DNA from: Actinomycetes bacterium
GTDB lineage: Bacteria > Actinomycetota > Actinomycetes > Actinomycetales > Cellulomonadaceae
Assembly (NCBI GenBank): GCA_023389545.1
Contig: JAEWEI010000295.1
Span: forward strand, 1-6,588
Length of the DNA stretch: 6,588 nucleotides
Reading direction: 5' to 3'
Positions 1 through 5,955 of the stretch are shown here, in pieces (position 1 is the first letter of the stretch; every line of letters begins with the position of its first letter). The notes below the pieces were generated by a model, which was not told where the DNA came from, did not search any database, and saw only the letters and a list, made by a program, of their open reading frames with translations. A program made the translations under genes and the position numbers.

Positions 1-260
1 ACCGGCGCCTGCGCGTACAGCGCGCGGCTGACGGCGAGCGCCACCGCGTCGCCGGCGTCCTCGGCCGCGAGCGCGGGCGTCGCCGCGGGCTCGTTGACAG
101 CGGCCGCGAGCACCGCAGGACTGGCAGTGGCGGAGGACGCGTCCGACGGCGCGGGGCCGGGGCCCGCGGTGCAGGCCGAGACGGTGAGCCCCACGACGAC
201 CGCCACCCCGAGGCCGACTCGGCCGAGCGGGAGCATGCGGCGGGCAGGACGGACGGACAC
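1..260 (-). CDS. Putative lipoprotein, N-terminal part (runs off left edge)
   Basis: Only the first 86 codons are visible. From a GTG at 258-260 the protein begins MSVRPARRM, followed by a hydrophobic stretch (about residues 15-27) and the lipobox V-S-A-C with Cys30. This is a complete type II lipoprotein signal peptide: basic n-region, hydrophobic core and lipobox. The mature protein should therefore be lipid-anchored to the outer face of the membrane. After the cysteine comes an Ala/Pro/Ser/Thr-rich linker. Then, from about residue 70, a segment with GDAVALAVSRALYAQAP is cut by the edge. That last segment resembles the start of a cell-wall-binding repeat 2 unit, but this is a weak guess. 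GTG is preferred over the ATG at 236 because it supplies the basic n-region and has GAGGAG just upstream. A TAGGGT at 295-300 on the minus strand could be a -10 element, but no -35 was recognised. The function is otherwise unknown. The gene is divergent from the transferase gene at 391. Confidence 0.75.
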   Translation of the reverse strand, partial: MSVRPARRMLPLGRVGLGVAVVVGLTVSACTAGPGPAPSDASSATASPAVLAAAVNEPAATPALAAEDAGDAVALAVSRALYAQAP

Positions 261-264
261 GGGG

Positions 265-270
265 CTCCTC
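265..270 (-). promoter_or_regulatory. Shine-Dalgarno site GAGGAG of the lipoprotein gene
   Basis: GAGGAG on the minus strand ends four bases before the GTG at 258-260. It supports the GTG start over the in-frame ATG at 234-236, whose upstream sequence has no purine-rich site. Confidence 0.55.
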
Positions 271-390
271 AGGATCGGCGGCCGGAAGCCTCACACCCTA
301 GGCGGGCCCCGCCGCACGCGCGGAGTCGGCGGGCGGGCGTGCGACGGGCGCGGAGGGGCGCGTGCGCGTCGGACACGGCAGGATTTCCCC

Positions 391-1431
391 ATGACAAACG
401 AGGTCAGCACCGCAGGCGCCTACGTGACGTCAGGCGCCGAGTTCACCAGGGACGACCGTTACATCGCGACGCGGATCACAGCAGACGGACGGGACGGGTA
501 TCCCGTCGAGGCGGGCCGCTACCGCCTGGTGGTGTCGCGCGCCTGCCCGTGGGCCAGCCGCGCCGTGATCGTGCGGAGGCTGCTCGGCCTGGAGGACGCC
601 CTGCCGATGGCCGTCGCCGGGCCCACCCATGACCGGCGCTCATGGACCTTCGACCTCGACCCCGGCGGCGTCGACCCGGTGCTCGGCATCCCGCGCCTGC
701 AGGACGCCTACTTCGCCCGGTTCCCGGGCTACTCGAGGGGCATCACGGTGCCGGCGATCGTCGACGTCACCACCGGGCAGGTGGTGACCAACGACTACGC
801 CCAGATGACCCTCGACCTGGAGACAGAGTGGGCGGCGCTGCACCGCCCCGGCGCCCCGGACCTGTACCCGGAGCATTTGCGCCCCGAGATCGACGCGGTG
901 AACCGTGACGTCTTCCGCGACGTGAACAACGGCGTCTACCGCTGCGGGTTCGCCGGATCGCAGGAGGCGTACGACTCGGCCTACCGCCGCCTGTTCGCAC
1001 GCCTGGACAGCCTGTCCGAGCGGCTCGAGCGTCAGCGGTACCTCGTCGGGGACACGATCACCGAGGCCGACGTGCGGCTGTTCACCACCTTGGTGCGGTT
1101 CGACGCGGTCTACCACGGGCACTTCAAGGCGAACCGGGACAAGCTCACTGAGATGCCGGTGCTGTGGGCGTACGCGCGCGACCTGTTCCAGACCCCCGGC
1201 TTCGGCGACACCGTCGACTTCGACCACATCAAGCGCCACTACTACGTGGTCCACGAGGACATCAACCCGACGCAGATCGTCCCGCAGGGCCCTGACCTGC
1301 GGGGTTGGCTGACGCCGCATGGCCGCGAGTCGTTGGGCGGGCGCCCGTTCGGCGACGGCGTCCCGCCCGGCCCCGTGCCCGAGCAGGACAGGGTGCCTGT
1401 CGAGCACGCCGCCGGCGCGATGGCGGGTTGA
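391..1431 (+). CDS. Xi-class glutathione S-transferase / glutathionyl-hydroquinone reductase homologue (YqjG/ECM4/PcpF family)
   Basis: Family members reduce glutathionyl-hydroquinones (GS-hydroquinones) to hydroquinones in the cytoplasm, using a catalytic cysteine. This 346-residue protein has a thioredoxin-like N-terminal half with the family motif CPWASR (Cys52). Its helical C-terminal half has NNGVYRCGFA (Tyr183), TEADVRLF, and RFDAVYHGHFK (Tyr241). All of these match the Xi-class pattern. The position that is usually Glu-Ser in the proteobacterial enzymes (glutathione backbone contact) reads Asn134-Asp135-Tyr136 here. Actinobacteria generally use mycothiol rather than glutathione, so the real thiol partner is uncertain. 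A C-terminal tail of about 45 residues (NPTQIVPQGP..W..PHGR) appears normal for actinobacterial members. The ATG at 391 is chosen because the upstream in-frame sequence is low-complexity and AGGA at 380-383 lies seven bases ahead. The CHAD gene follows after 34 bases and is probably co-transcribed. The family call is firm; the substrate is not. Confidence 0.93.
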   Translation: MTNEVSTAGAYVTSGAEFTRDDRYIATRITADGRDGYPVEAGRYRLVVSRACPWASRAVIVRRLLGLEDALPMAVAGPTHDRRSWTFDLDPGGVDPVLGIPRLQDAYFARFPGYSRGITVPAIVDVTTGQVVTNDYAQMTLDLETEWAALHRPGAPDLYPEHLRPEIDAVNRDVFRDVNNGVYRCGFAGSQEAYDSAYRRLFARLDSLSERLERQRYLVGDTITEADVRLFTTLVRFDAVYHGHFKANRDKLTEMPVLWAYARDLFQTPGFGDTVDFDHIKRHYYVVHEDINPTQIVPQGPDLRGWLTPHGRESLGGRPFGDGVPPGPVPEQDRVPVEHAAGAMAG

Positions 1432-1465
1432 GGCCCGCCCAGGATCGGGTGGGGACGGGGGCGAG

Positions 1466-2377
1466 ATGACGGCTGTCGCGACAGATGACGCGCCCGCCGA
1501 CGCCGGGGCGCTCGTGCTGAGCCGCCTCGCGGGCCAAGTGGCGCAGCTCATCGCGCAGGAGGCCGGCGTCCGGGCCGCGGACCCCGACGCGGTGCACGAC
1601 ATGCGCGTGGCGACCCGACGGCTGCGCAGCGCGCTCGCCACCTTCAGCCCGGTGCTACGGCGCTCGATCACCGACCCTCTGCGTGACGACCTGCGGGCGA
1701 TCGGGCGGCGGCTCGGCCAGGCGAGGGACGCCGACGTGAGCCGCGCCGGGCTGGGCGACCTGCTCGCCGAGGTCCCGGCGGGCCTGGTCATCGGGCCGGT
1801 GCGCACCCGGCTGGACGCCGATCGCGGCTCCGCGTACGAGGCGTCGCTCGCGCATGTCGTGGAGGACCTCGACGGGCCCGGCTGGGCGGCGCTGCGCGCG
1901 AGCCTGGCCGATCTGGTCGCGGACCCGCCGCTGGCGCCCGCCGCCGCCCGCGCCATCGACGACGTGCTGCTCCCCCGGGTGGATCGCGCGTTCCGCCGGC
2001 TGAGCCGCGCTTGGCGGACGGCGCACGCCGAGCAGCCGGGAGCGCAGCGGGACACCGCGCTGCACGAGGCGCGCAAGGAGGCACGCCAAGCCCGGTACGC
2101 GGCCGAGACGCTGGCGCCCGTCGTGGGGCAGGAGGCCGCCCGCAGCGCACGGGCCGCCGAGCGCGTGCAAGGCCTGCTCGGCTCCCATCAGGACCTGGTG
2201 GTGCTGCGTGGCGTGCTGCGGCGGGCCGCTGGCGAGGCGCACCTGGCCGGGGAGAACGCGTTCACGTACGGCCTGCTGCACGAGCAGGCGCGGGTGCGCG
2301 CGCTCGAGCTCGAGCAGCAGCTCCCCCGCCTGGCGCGGCGCGCCACCCGGCCCGGGCGGCGCGCCTGGATGCGCTGA
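1466..2377 (+). CDS. CHAD domain-containing protein
   Basis: CHAD (conserved histidine alpha-helical domain) proteins are all-helical and bind inorganic polyphosphate through a basic surface. Some associate with polyphosphate granules. The 303-residue product is essentially one CHAD domain. It has the two signature helices: VHDMRVATRRLRS with His44, and LHEARKEARQARY with His200. LGSHQDLVVLR (His241) follows later. Arg and Lys line these helices and the C-terminus is very basic (RRATRPGRRAWMR). No CYTH domain is fused to it, although CYTH-CHAD fusions are common. A separate CYTH protein is encoded at the right end of this window. The ATG at 1466 follows GGGGG at 1457-1461, a weak ribosome site. 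The in-frame sequence upstream overlaps the transferase gene and does not look like protein. The 34-base gap after the transferase stop suggests one transcript. Polyphosphate binding is inferred from the family. Confidence 0.92.
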   Translation: MTAVATDDAPADAGALVLSRLAGQVAQLIAQEAGVRAADPDAVHDMRVATRRLRSALATFSPVLRRSITDPLRDDLRAIGRRLGQARDADVSRAGLGDLLAEVPAGLVIGPVRTRLDADRGSAYEASLAHVVEDLDGPGWAALRASLADLVADPPLAPAAARAIDDVLLPRVDRAFRRLSRAWRTAHAEQPGAQRDTALHEARKEARQARYAAETLAPVVGQEAARSARAAERVQGLLGSHQDLVVLRGVLRRAAGEAHLAGENAFTYGLLHEQARVRALELEQQLPRLARRATRPGRRAWMR

Positions 2378-2428
2378 CCGCCGTCGGTGGCAGGCGTTCG
2401 ACGCGGCTGGCCCGAGTCGATGGGGCGC

Positions 2429-3370
2429 TCAGCCCGCCGTGACCTTGATGAGGTTGCGCCACGGGTCCTCGAAGGACAGCGTGAGGCCGTCGTGCCGCGC
2501 CTGGACCCGGGCGTGCGCGAGCCGGTCGCCGAGCGCCGCGACGTCGTCAGCGGTGGGGACGACGATGCCGATCTCACCCAGGCCCAGCGCAGAGGCCCGA
2601 GGCCCGGCGCCGGCGCTGTTCCAGGTGTTGACGGCGATGTGGTGGTGGTAGCCGCCCGCGGCGACGAAGAGCGCGCCGTGGAACTCGGCCATCACGTCGA
2701 AGCCGAGGGCGTCCACGTAGAAGTCACGGGCCGAGGGCACATCGCCGACCTGCAGGTGCACGTGCCCGATCGTGGCGCCGCTTGCGGGCATGACGGGCAG
2801 CCCGAACGCGTCGACGCCGGAGGGCTCGCGCAGGTGCTGTCGCAGGAACTCGTTCGGGTCGAGCCGCAGCGAGTCCATCTGGACGTGCCCCTGCGGGTCG
2901 AAGCCCCAGTCGCCGCGGTCGCGGTCCCAGTACAGCTCGACGCCGTTGCCCTCCGGATCGGTGGCGTAGAACGCCAGCGAGACGAGGTGGTCGGCGCTGC
3001 CGACGTAGCTCTGCGGCGCCTTGTGGGCGACGGAGGCGACGGTCGCCGCGAGCGCGGCGCGGTCCTCGAAGAGGAAGGCGCTGTGGAACAGGCCGGCCTG
3101 CCCGCGCTGCTGGGGCGGCAGGTCGGGGGTGTGGCGGAGCACGACGAGCGGGGTCGTGCCACGTCCCAGGGTGACGACGTCGGGGCGCCCGGAGCCGTCC
3201 AGCCGGTCGATGGGCTGCTCGAGGACGTCGAAGAGCAGCACGTCGCGGTAGAAGCGCACCTGCTGGTCAAGGTCTCCGACCAGCAGCGTCACGGCGTCCA
3301 TCCCGGCTCCTGCGGCGATCGCGTCGGGGCGGCTGGACTGGGTCGCGGGGGTGGTGGGGGCGGTGCTCAT
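2429..3370 (-). CDS. VOC-family protein, CatE-type ring-cleaving dioxygenase
   Basis: Two-domain vicinal oxygen chelate protein of 313 residues, matching the CatE/MhqE family (COG2514). These are catechol-2,3-dioxygenase-like proteins that in Bacillus are linked to catechol and hydroquinone detoxification. Domain 1 (about 24-150) has VGDLDQQVRFYRDVL, FHSAFLF (His96), DHLVSLAFY (His128) and DPEGNGVELYWDR (Glu145). Domain 2 (about 198-312) has IGHVHLQVGDVPSARDFY (His203), GYHHHIAVNTW (His242-244) and EDPWRNLIKV. At the place where many VOC enzymes have a third metal ligand Glu, domain 2 has Lys309, so metal ligation needs checking. The ATG at 3370 is supported by GAGGAG six bases upstream. A MarR-like operator palindrome lies 34 bases upstream of the start, suggesting derepression by a phenolic or quinone effector; no regulator gene is in the window. 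The gene converges on the CHAD gene, with 51 bases between stops and no clear terminator. The substrate is unproven. Confidence 0.92.
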   Translation of the reverse strand: MSTAPTTPATQSSRPDAIAAGAGMDAVTLLVGDLDQQVRFYRDVLLFDVLEQPIDRLDGSGRPDVVTLGRGTTPLVVLRHTPDLPPQQRGQAGLFHSAFLFEDRAALAATVASVAHKAPQSYVGSADHLVSLAFYATDPEGNGVELYWDRDRGDWGFDPQGHVQMDSLRLDPNEFLRQHLREPSGVDAFGLPVMPASGATIGHVHLQVGDVPSARDFYVDALGFDVMAEFHGALFVAAGGYHHHIAVNTWNSAGAGPRASALGLGEIGIVVPTADDVAALGDRLAHARVQARHDGLTLSFEDPWRNLIKVTAG

Positions 3371-3376
3371 GGGGTG

Positions 3377-3382
3377 CTCCTC
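3377..3382 (-). promoter_or_regulatory. Shine-Dalgarno site GAGGAG of the VOC gene
   Basis: A perfect GAGGAG six bases before the ATG at 3368-3370 fixes this start. It excludes the 42-codon in-frame upstream extension, which would cross the operator. Confidence 0.75.
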
Positions 3383-3404
3383 GGTCGTGGCCTGCACCCA
3401 CGAT

Positions 3405-3420
3405 AGTTGATCGTTCAACT
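3405..3420. promoter_or_regulatory. Putative MarR-type operator (AGTTGA-TCGT-TCAACT)
   Basis: This is a 16-base inverted repeat with perfect six-base arms AGTTGA/TCAACT and a matching central C-G pair, so seven of eight positions are symmetric. It is a locally AT-rich island within very GC-rich DNA, between the divergent VOC and DUF488 genes and 34 bases upstream of the VOC start codon. Length, symmetry and the TTGA..TCAA core fit MarR-family operators, which commonly control ring-cleaving dioxygenase and quinone-resistance genes. It could regulate the VOC gene, the DUF488 gene, or both. No clear -35/-10 pair was recognised, so its position relative to the transcription start is unknown. The regulator class is inferred. 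Confidence 0.6.
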
Positions 3421-3446
3421 GAATGCGAGCCTGTGCCCCTCCTGCT

Positions 3447-3462
3447 GCGCGCCCGGGCGCGC
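3447..3462. repeat. 16-base perfect GC palindrome GCGCGCCCGGGCGCGC
   Basis: A perfect 8+8 inverted repeat with no loop, 17 bases upstream of the DUF488 ATG and 26 bases from the MarR-like operator. It contains only G and C, so chance is more likely than for an AT-containing palindrome. It could be a second protein site or a hairpin in the DUF488 leader. Confidence 0.45.
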
Positions 3463-3479
3463 CGGGGCATGCTCGATCG

Positions 3480-3830
3480 ATGGACGTGACCACCAAGCGG
3501 ATCTACTCGCCGGTGAGCCCCGACGACGGCTACCGCGTGCTGGTCGACCGGCTCTGGCCCCGCGGCGTCAGCAAGGCCGACGCCGACCTGGACCTGTGGC
3601 TGCGCGACGTGGCTCCCAGCACCGAGCTGCGCACCTGGTGGGACCACGACCCCGCGAAGGAGGCCGAGTTCGCCGCGCGCTACGACGCCGAGCTCGACCA
3701 CAACCCGGCGGTCGCCCAGCTCCGCCAGGCCGCGCAAGAGCATCCCCGCGTCACGCTGCTCTACGCCGCCCGCGACCCGCACATGAACCACGCGCAGGTG
3801 CTGCTCGACTACCTCACGGGCGCGCGCTAG
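3480..3830 (+). CDS. DUF488 family protein (YeaO-like)
   Basis: This 116-residue cytoplasmic protein matches the short YeaO-like branch of DUF488 (PF04343) over its full length. Visible family motifs, in order, are: KRIYSPV near the start, VDRLWPRG (22-29), the LDLW segment ending at Trp40, APS (45-47), WWDHDP (His56-Asp57-Pro58), F..RYDAEL, LLYAARD (93-99), and NHAQVL (Asn103-His104). The biochemical role of the family is not established. The ATG at 3480 gives the usual family N-terminus. There is no good Shine-Dalgarno site: the nearest G-run, GGGG at 3464-3467, is 12 bases away and a TCGATCGA palindrome abuts the start. Weak initiation or a leaderless transcript is therefore possible. The gene is divergent from the VOC gene and may share its operator. 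It is convergent with the glycosidase gene, whose stop codon overlaps its own. The family call is firm; no function is claimed. Confidence 0.92.
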   Translation: MDVTTKRIYSPVSPDDGYRVLVDRLWPRGVSKADADLDLWLRDVAPSTELRTWWDHDPAKEAEFAARYDAELDHNPAVAQLRQAAQEHPRVTLLYAARDPHMNHAQVLLDYLTGAR

Positions 3831-5149
3831 CCCGCGCTCCCCCGGAACACCGCCCAGGCGTGCGGCGGCACGGTGCCCGGGGCGCCGGACGCGGCATCGA
3901 CGCCGCCCGCGCCCAGCACCCGCTCGCCGACCGGCTCCTGCGGGGTGAACGGCTCATCCCCCAGGTTGAGCACCAGCACGAGCCGGTCAGACCCGTCCGG
4001 CGCGGCCGACTCCAGCACCAGCTGCTCGTTGGCCACCTGCACTGTGCGCCCCGCGGCCCGCACGAGCCAGGGGTGCCGCCGCCGGAACCCGATCAGGCGC
4101 TGATGCTCGCGGTACAGGCCCCAGCCGTCGGGGGCGAGGCCATGCGGGGTGGGCGGGAATTCCGGCCGGATGGCGTCATCACCACCGAACCGCTCCTCCT
4201 TCACGCCCCGGAAGCCCTGCTCATCGCCCGAGTACACCGACGGGGTGCCCGCGACGAACATCAGCACGGCGAGGGCATGCGTCGCATGGCGCGGATCGCC
4301 CACCTGATCGACGATGCGCGTCACGTCGTGGTTCCCCACGAACGTCTGCGGCAGGAAGACCTCCAGGAACGCCCGGTGGCGGTCGAGCGCCCAGGCCAGC
4401 TCGAAGAAGTTGCGGTCGGCCAGCGAGCTCCAGACCGCCTTCCACAGCTCGTACTGGGTCACCGAGTCGATGCCCGAGCGTGCCACGTACTCGGCGTAGT
4501 CGCCGTGGATCATCTCCCCCAGCACCCACGCCTGCGGATGGCGGGCCCGCACCCCTGGCAGCACCGACTCCCAGAACCCGGGTGGCACCGCGTAGGCGGC
4601 GTCAAGGCGCCAGCCGTCGGCGCCGCGGGCCAGCCAGTGCGACATCACGTCGGCCACGTACCGCGCGACCTCGGGCTCGTCATGGTTGAGCACCACCAAC
4701 TGGTCATGCCCCTCGAAGACCGCGGGGACCGCCGCGTCACCCTCGCCGGCCCACCGCACCCAACGGCCCGCCTCAGTCCCCGGCCCGGCCGCGAGCGCAG
4801 CCCGCACCCGGGGGTGGCCCCGCCCGACGTGGTTGAACACGCCGTCCAGCACCAGCCGCACGCCGCGCTCCCGGGCGGCGGCCACCAGGGCGTCCCAGTC
4901 CGCGTCGTCGCCCAGCCGAGGATCGATCACCAAGTGGTCCAGCGTGTCGTAGCCGTGCGTCTGCGACGCGAAGACCGGGCCCAGCAGCAGCCCGTTGCAG
5001 CCCAGCTCGACCACGTAGTCGAGCCAATCCGTGAGCCGTCCGAGCCGGCGGCGCACACCGGAATCAGGGTCGGGGCCGTCCACTGGCGCCCCGGTGAACC
5101 CGAGCGGGTAGGCGTGCCACCAGATGGCGTGGTCGACCCAGTCGGGCAT
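3827..5149 (-). CDS. GH13 alpha-amylase-family glycosidase, intracellular
   Basis: Product of 440 residues with the four GH13 signature regions intact. Region I is DGVFNH (Asp102, Asn106, His107). Region II is GWRLDAAY (Arg181, nucleophile Asp183). Region III is GEM (acid/base Glu212). Region IV is FVGNHDVTR (His274, Asp275). LVVLNHDEPEVARYV leads into region II as in other members. The catalytic barrel spans about residues 1-345 and a beta-rich domain C about 350-440. There is no signal peptide, so it should act in the cytoplasm on alpha-glucosidic oligosaccharides. It is short, with a small domain B and no carbohydrate-binding module. Exact specificity (alpha-glucosidase, maltodextrin hydrolase, transglycosylase) cannot be read from sequence. 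The ATG at 5149 is preferred over the adjacent TTG at 5152 because GAGGAG lies five bases ahead of the ATG. It is probably the last gene of a minus-strand unit, 88 bases after the oxidoreductase. Its stop lies in the CTAG shared with the DUF488 gene. Confidence 0.93.
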   Translation of the reverse strand: MPDWVDHAIWWHAYPLGFTGAPVDGPDPDSGVRRRLGRLTDWLDYVVELGCNGLLLGPVFASQTHGYDTLDHLVIDPRLGDDADWDALVAAARERGVRLVLDGVFNHVGRGHPRVRAALAAGPGTEAGRWVRWAGEGDAAVPAVFEGHDQLVVLNHDEPEVARYVADVMSHWLARGADGWRLDAAYAVPPGFWESVLPGVRARHPQAWVLGEMIHGDYAEYVARSGIDSVTQYELWKAVWSSLADRNFFELAWALDRHRAFLEVFLPQTFVGNHDVTRIVDQVGDPRHATHALAVLMFVAGTPSVYSGDEQGFRGVKEERFGGDDAIRPEFPPTPHGLAPDGWGLYREHQRLIGFRRRHPWLVRAAGRTVQVANEQLVLESAAPDGSDRLVLVLNLGDEPFTPQEPVGERVLGAGGVDAASGAPGTVPPHAWAVFRGSAG

Positions 5150-5154
5150 CAATG

Positions 5155-5160
5155 CTCCTC
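5155..5160 (-). promoter_or_regulatory. Shine-Dalgarno site GAGGAG of the glycosidase gene
   Basis: GAGGAG is five bases upstream of the ATG at 5147-5149 and only two bases from the in-frame TTG at 5150-5152. The spacing favours the ATG. Confidence 0.7.
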
Positions 5161-5161
5161 A

Positions 5162-5189
5162 GTGCTGCCGTGCTGCGGTGCGGTGCTGC
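5162..5189 (-). repeat. Three direct copies of GCAGCAC in the glycosidase leader
   Basis: On the minus strand GCAGCAC occurs at 5183-5189, 5170-5176 and 5162-5168, directly before the Shine-Dalgarno site. The copies are identical but unevenly spaced (starts 13 and 8 bases apart). This may be a regulatory element, or simple slippage or chance in GC-rich DNA; no known operator is recognised. Confidence 0.4.
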
Positions 5190-5237
5190 GCCCGGACGTG
5201 GGCGCGGGCTGGCCCGATCCTCTCGCGTCCGCGCCGG

Positions 5238-5867
5238 TCAACGCACCACGGCGAACCCGCCGGTCCACCGGATGCGCTCCGCCGTGGCCAGCGTGATCTG
5301 CAAGAACCCGAGCTGCTCGAGCTGCTGGGCGCGGCCCAGCCCGCCGGCGTCGAGCCCCACCAGGCCCGCCGCGTCGAGCAGGTCGGCGAGCTGGCGCTTG
5401 GCCGCCGGGTCGTCGCCCGCGATCAGCACGGTGGTGGGCAGGCCGCCCACCTTCCCCGACTCCAGCGTCGCCGCAAAGGTCGTGTTGAAGGCCTTGAGCA
5501 CGTGCGCGTCGGGCGCCCACACCGCCACCTGCTCGGCGGCCGAGGAGCCGTGCGGCACCACCAGCCCGTCGAGCGTGGCCAGGTCGATCGGGTTGCAGAT
5601 GTCGACGAGGGTCTTGCCGCCCAGCTCCGGGGTGTACTGCTCGACCAGCTGCGACAGGCCCGTGTACGGCACTGCGAGGACGACGATCTCGCCGGTGAGC
5701 GGGTCGCCGATCTGGCCCGGGGCCACCTGCTCGCCCAGGTTCGCGGCGATCTGCACGCCCGAGTCGATGTTCCGGGACAGGACCTGCACCCGCGCCCCGC
5801 CGTTGACCCCGACGGCCGCGATCGCGGCTGCCATCGTGCCGGCGCCGATGATGCTCAGGTTGGTCAT
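5238..5867 (-). CDS. NADP-binding oxidoreductase of the F420-dependent NADP reductase family
   Basis: Product of 209 residues with an N-terminal Rossmann fold (PF03807 type). The dinucleotide loop is IIGAGTMAAAIA (residues 6-17). VLSRN (Ser31-Arg32) ends beta-2, an arrangement that favours the NADP 2'-phosphate. Further family motifs are VLAVPY (64-69), DICNPID (89-95), SSAAEQVA (108-115) and KAFNTTFA (125-132). The family's archetype transfers hydride between NADPH and coenzyme F420. Many bacterial members carry the same motifs without a proven F420 role, so the cofactor partner is open; no F420 biosynthesis gene is visible here. The ATG at 5867 is set by GGAGG five bases upstream. An in-frame ATG at 5918 lies upstream but would add 17 atypical residues and bypass that ribosome site. 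It sits between the CYTH gene (88 bases upstream) and the glycosidase (88 bases downstream), all on the minus strand, so co-transcription is plausible though the spacing is not tight. Confidence 0.88.
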   Translation of the reverse strand: MTNLSIIGAGTMAAAIAAVGVNGGARVQVLSRNIDSGVQIAANLGEQVAPGQIGDPLTGEIVVLAVPYTGLSQLVEQYTPELGGKTLVDICNPIDLATLDGLVVPHGSSAAEQVAVWAPDAHVLKAFNTTFAATLESGKVGGLPTTVLIAGDDPAAKRQLADLLDAAGLVGLDAGGLGRAQQLEQLGFLQITLATAERIRWTGGFAVVR

Positions 5868-5872
5868 GACTA

Positions 5873-5877
5873 CCTCC
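5873..5877 (-). promoter_or_regulatory. Shine-Dalgarno site GGAGG of the NADP oxidoreductase gene
   Basis: GGAGG (extended GGAGGT) ends five bases before the ATG at 5865-5867. It supports that start over the upstream in-frame ATG at 5918. Confidence 0.75.
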
Positions 5878-5955
5878 GCGAGGCGGCCGCGTGCGCGGCA
5901 CGGATGTGGTCCTCCCACTGTCCGTCGCGGATGGGCGGCGCGCCCACCGGGAGCG

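Noticed and set aside
94..390. 99-codon N-terminal extension of the transferase reading frame
   Set aside because: It is Pro/Thr/Gly/Arg-rich low-complexity sequence running antisense to the lipoprotein gene. The family N-terminus and an AGGA site fit the ATG at 391.
261..390. Promoters in the divergent lipoprotein/transferase gap
   Set aside because: A TAGGGT (295-300, minus) resembles a -10 box, but no -35 at the right distance was found and the plus strand shows no clear pair.
640..2076. 478-codon open frame on the minus strand
   Set aside because: It is antisense to the transferase and CHAD genes, whose families are clear; its translation is Arg/Ser/Ala low complexity.
2378..2435. Terminator between the convergent CHAD and VOC genes
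   Set aside because: Only a four-base stem (GGGC 2423-2426 with GCCC 2432-2435) was found and it overlaps the VOC stop codon. This is too weak to call.
2387..3406. 339-codon open frame on the plus strand
   Set aside because: It is antisense to the VOC gene and lacks any recognisable domain.
3407..5296. 629-codon open frame on the plus strand
   Set aside because: It is antisense to the glycosidase with all GH13 motifs on the other strand. Its product is Arg/Pro/His-rich without recognisable domains, a usual artefact of GC-rich codon use.
5149..5901. 250-codon open frame on the minus strand
   Set aside because: It is a shifted-frame shadow of the NADP oxidoreductase, Arg/Gly/Ala-rich, without the Rossmann motif.
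5870..5947. 25-codon GTG-started mini-ORF (MGAPPIRDGQWEDHIRAAHA...) between the CYTH and oxidoreductase genes
   Set aside because: Its end looks slightly protein-like and its stop overlaps the next ribosome site, which could mean translational coupling. It has no Shine-Dalgarno site and no recognised family, so it is not supported as a gene.
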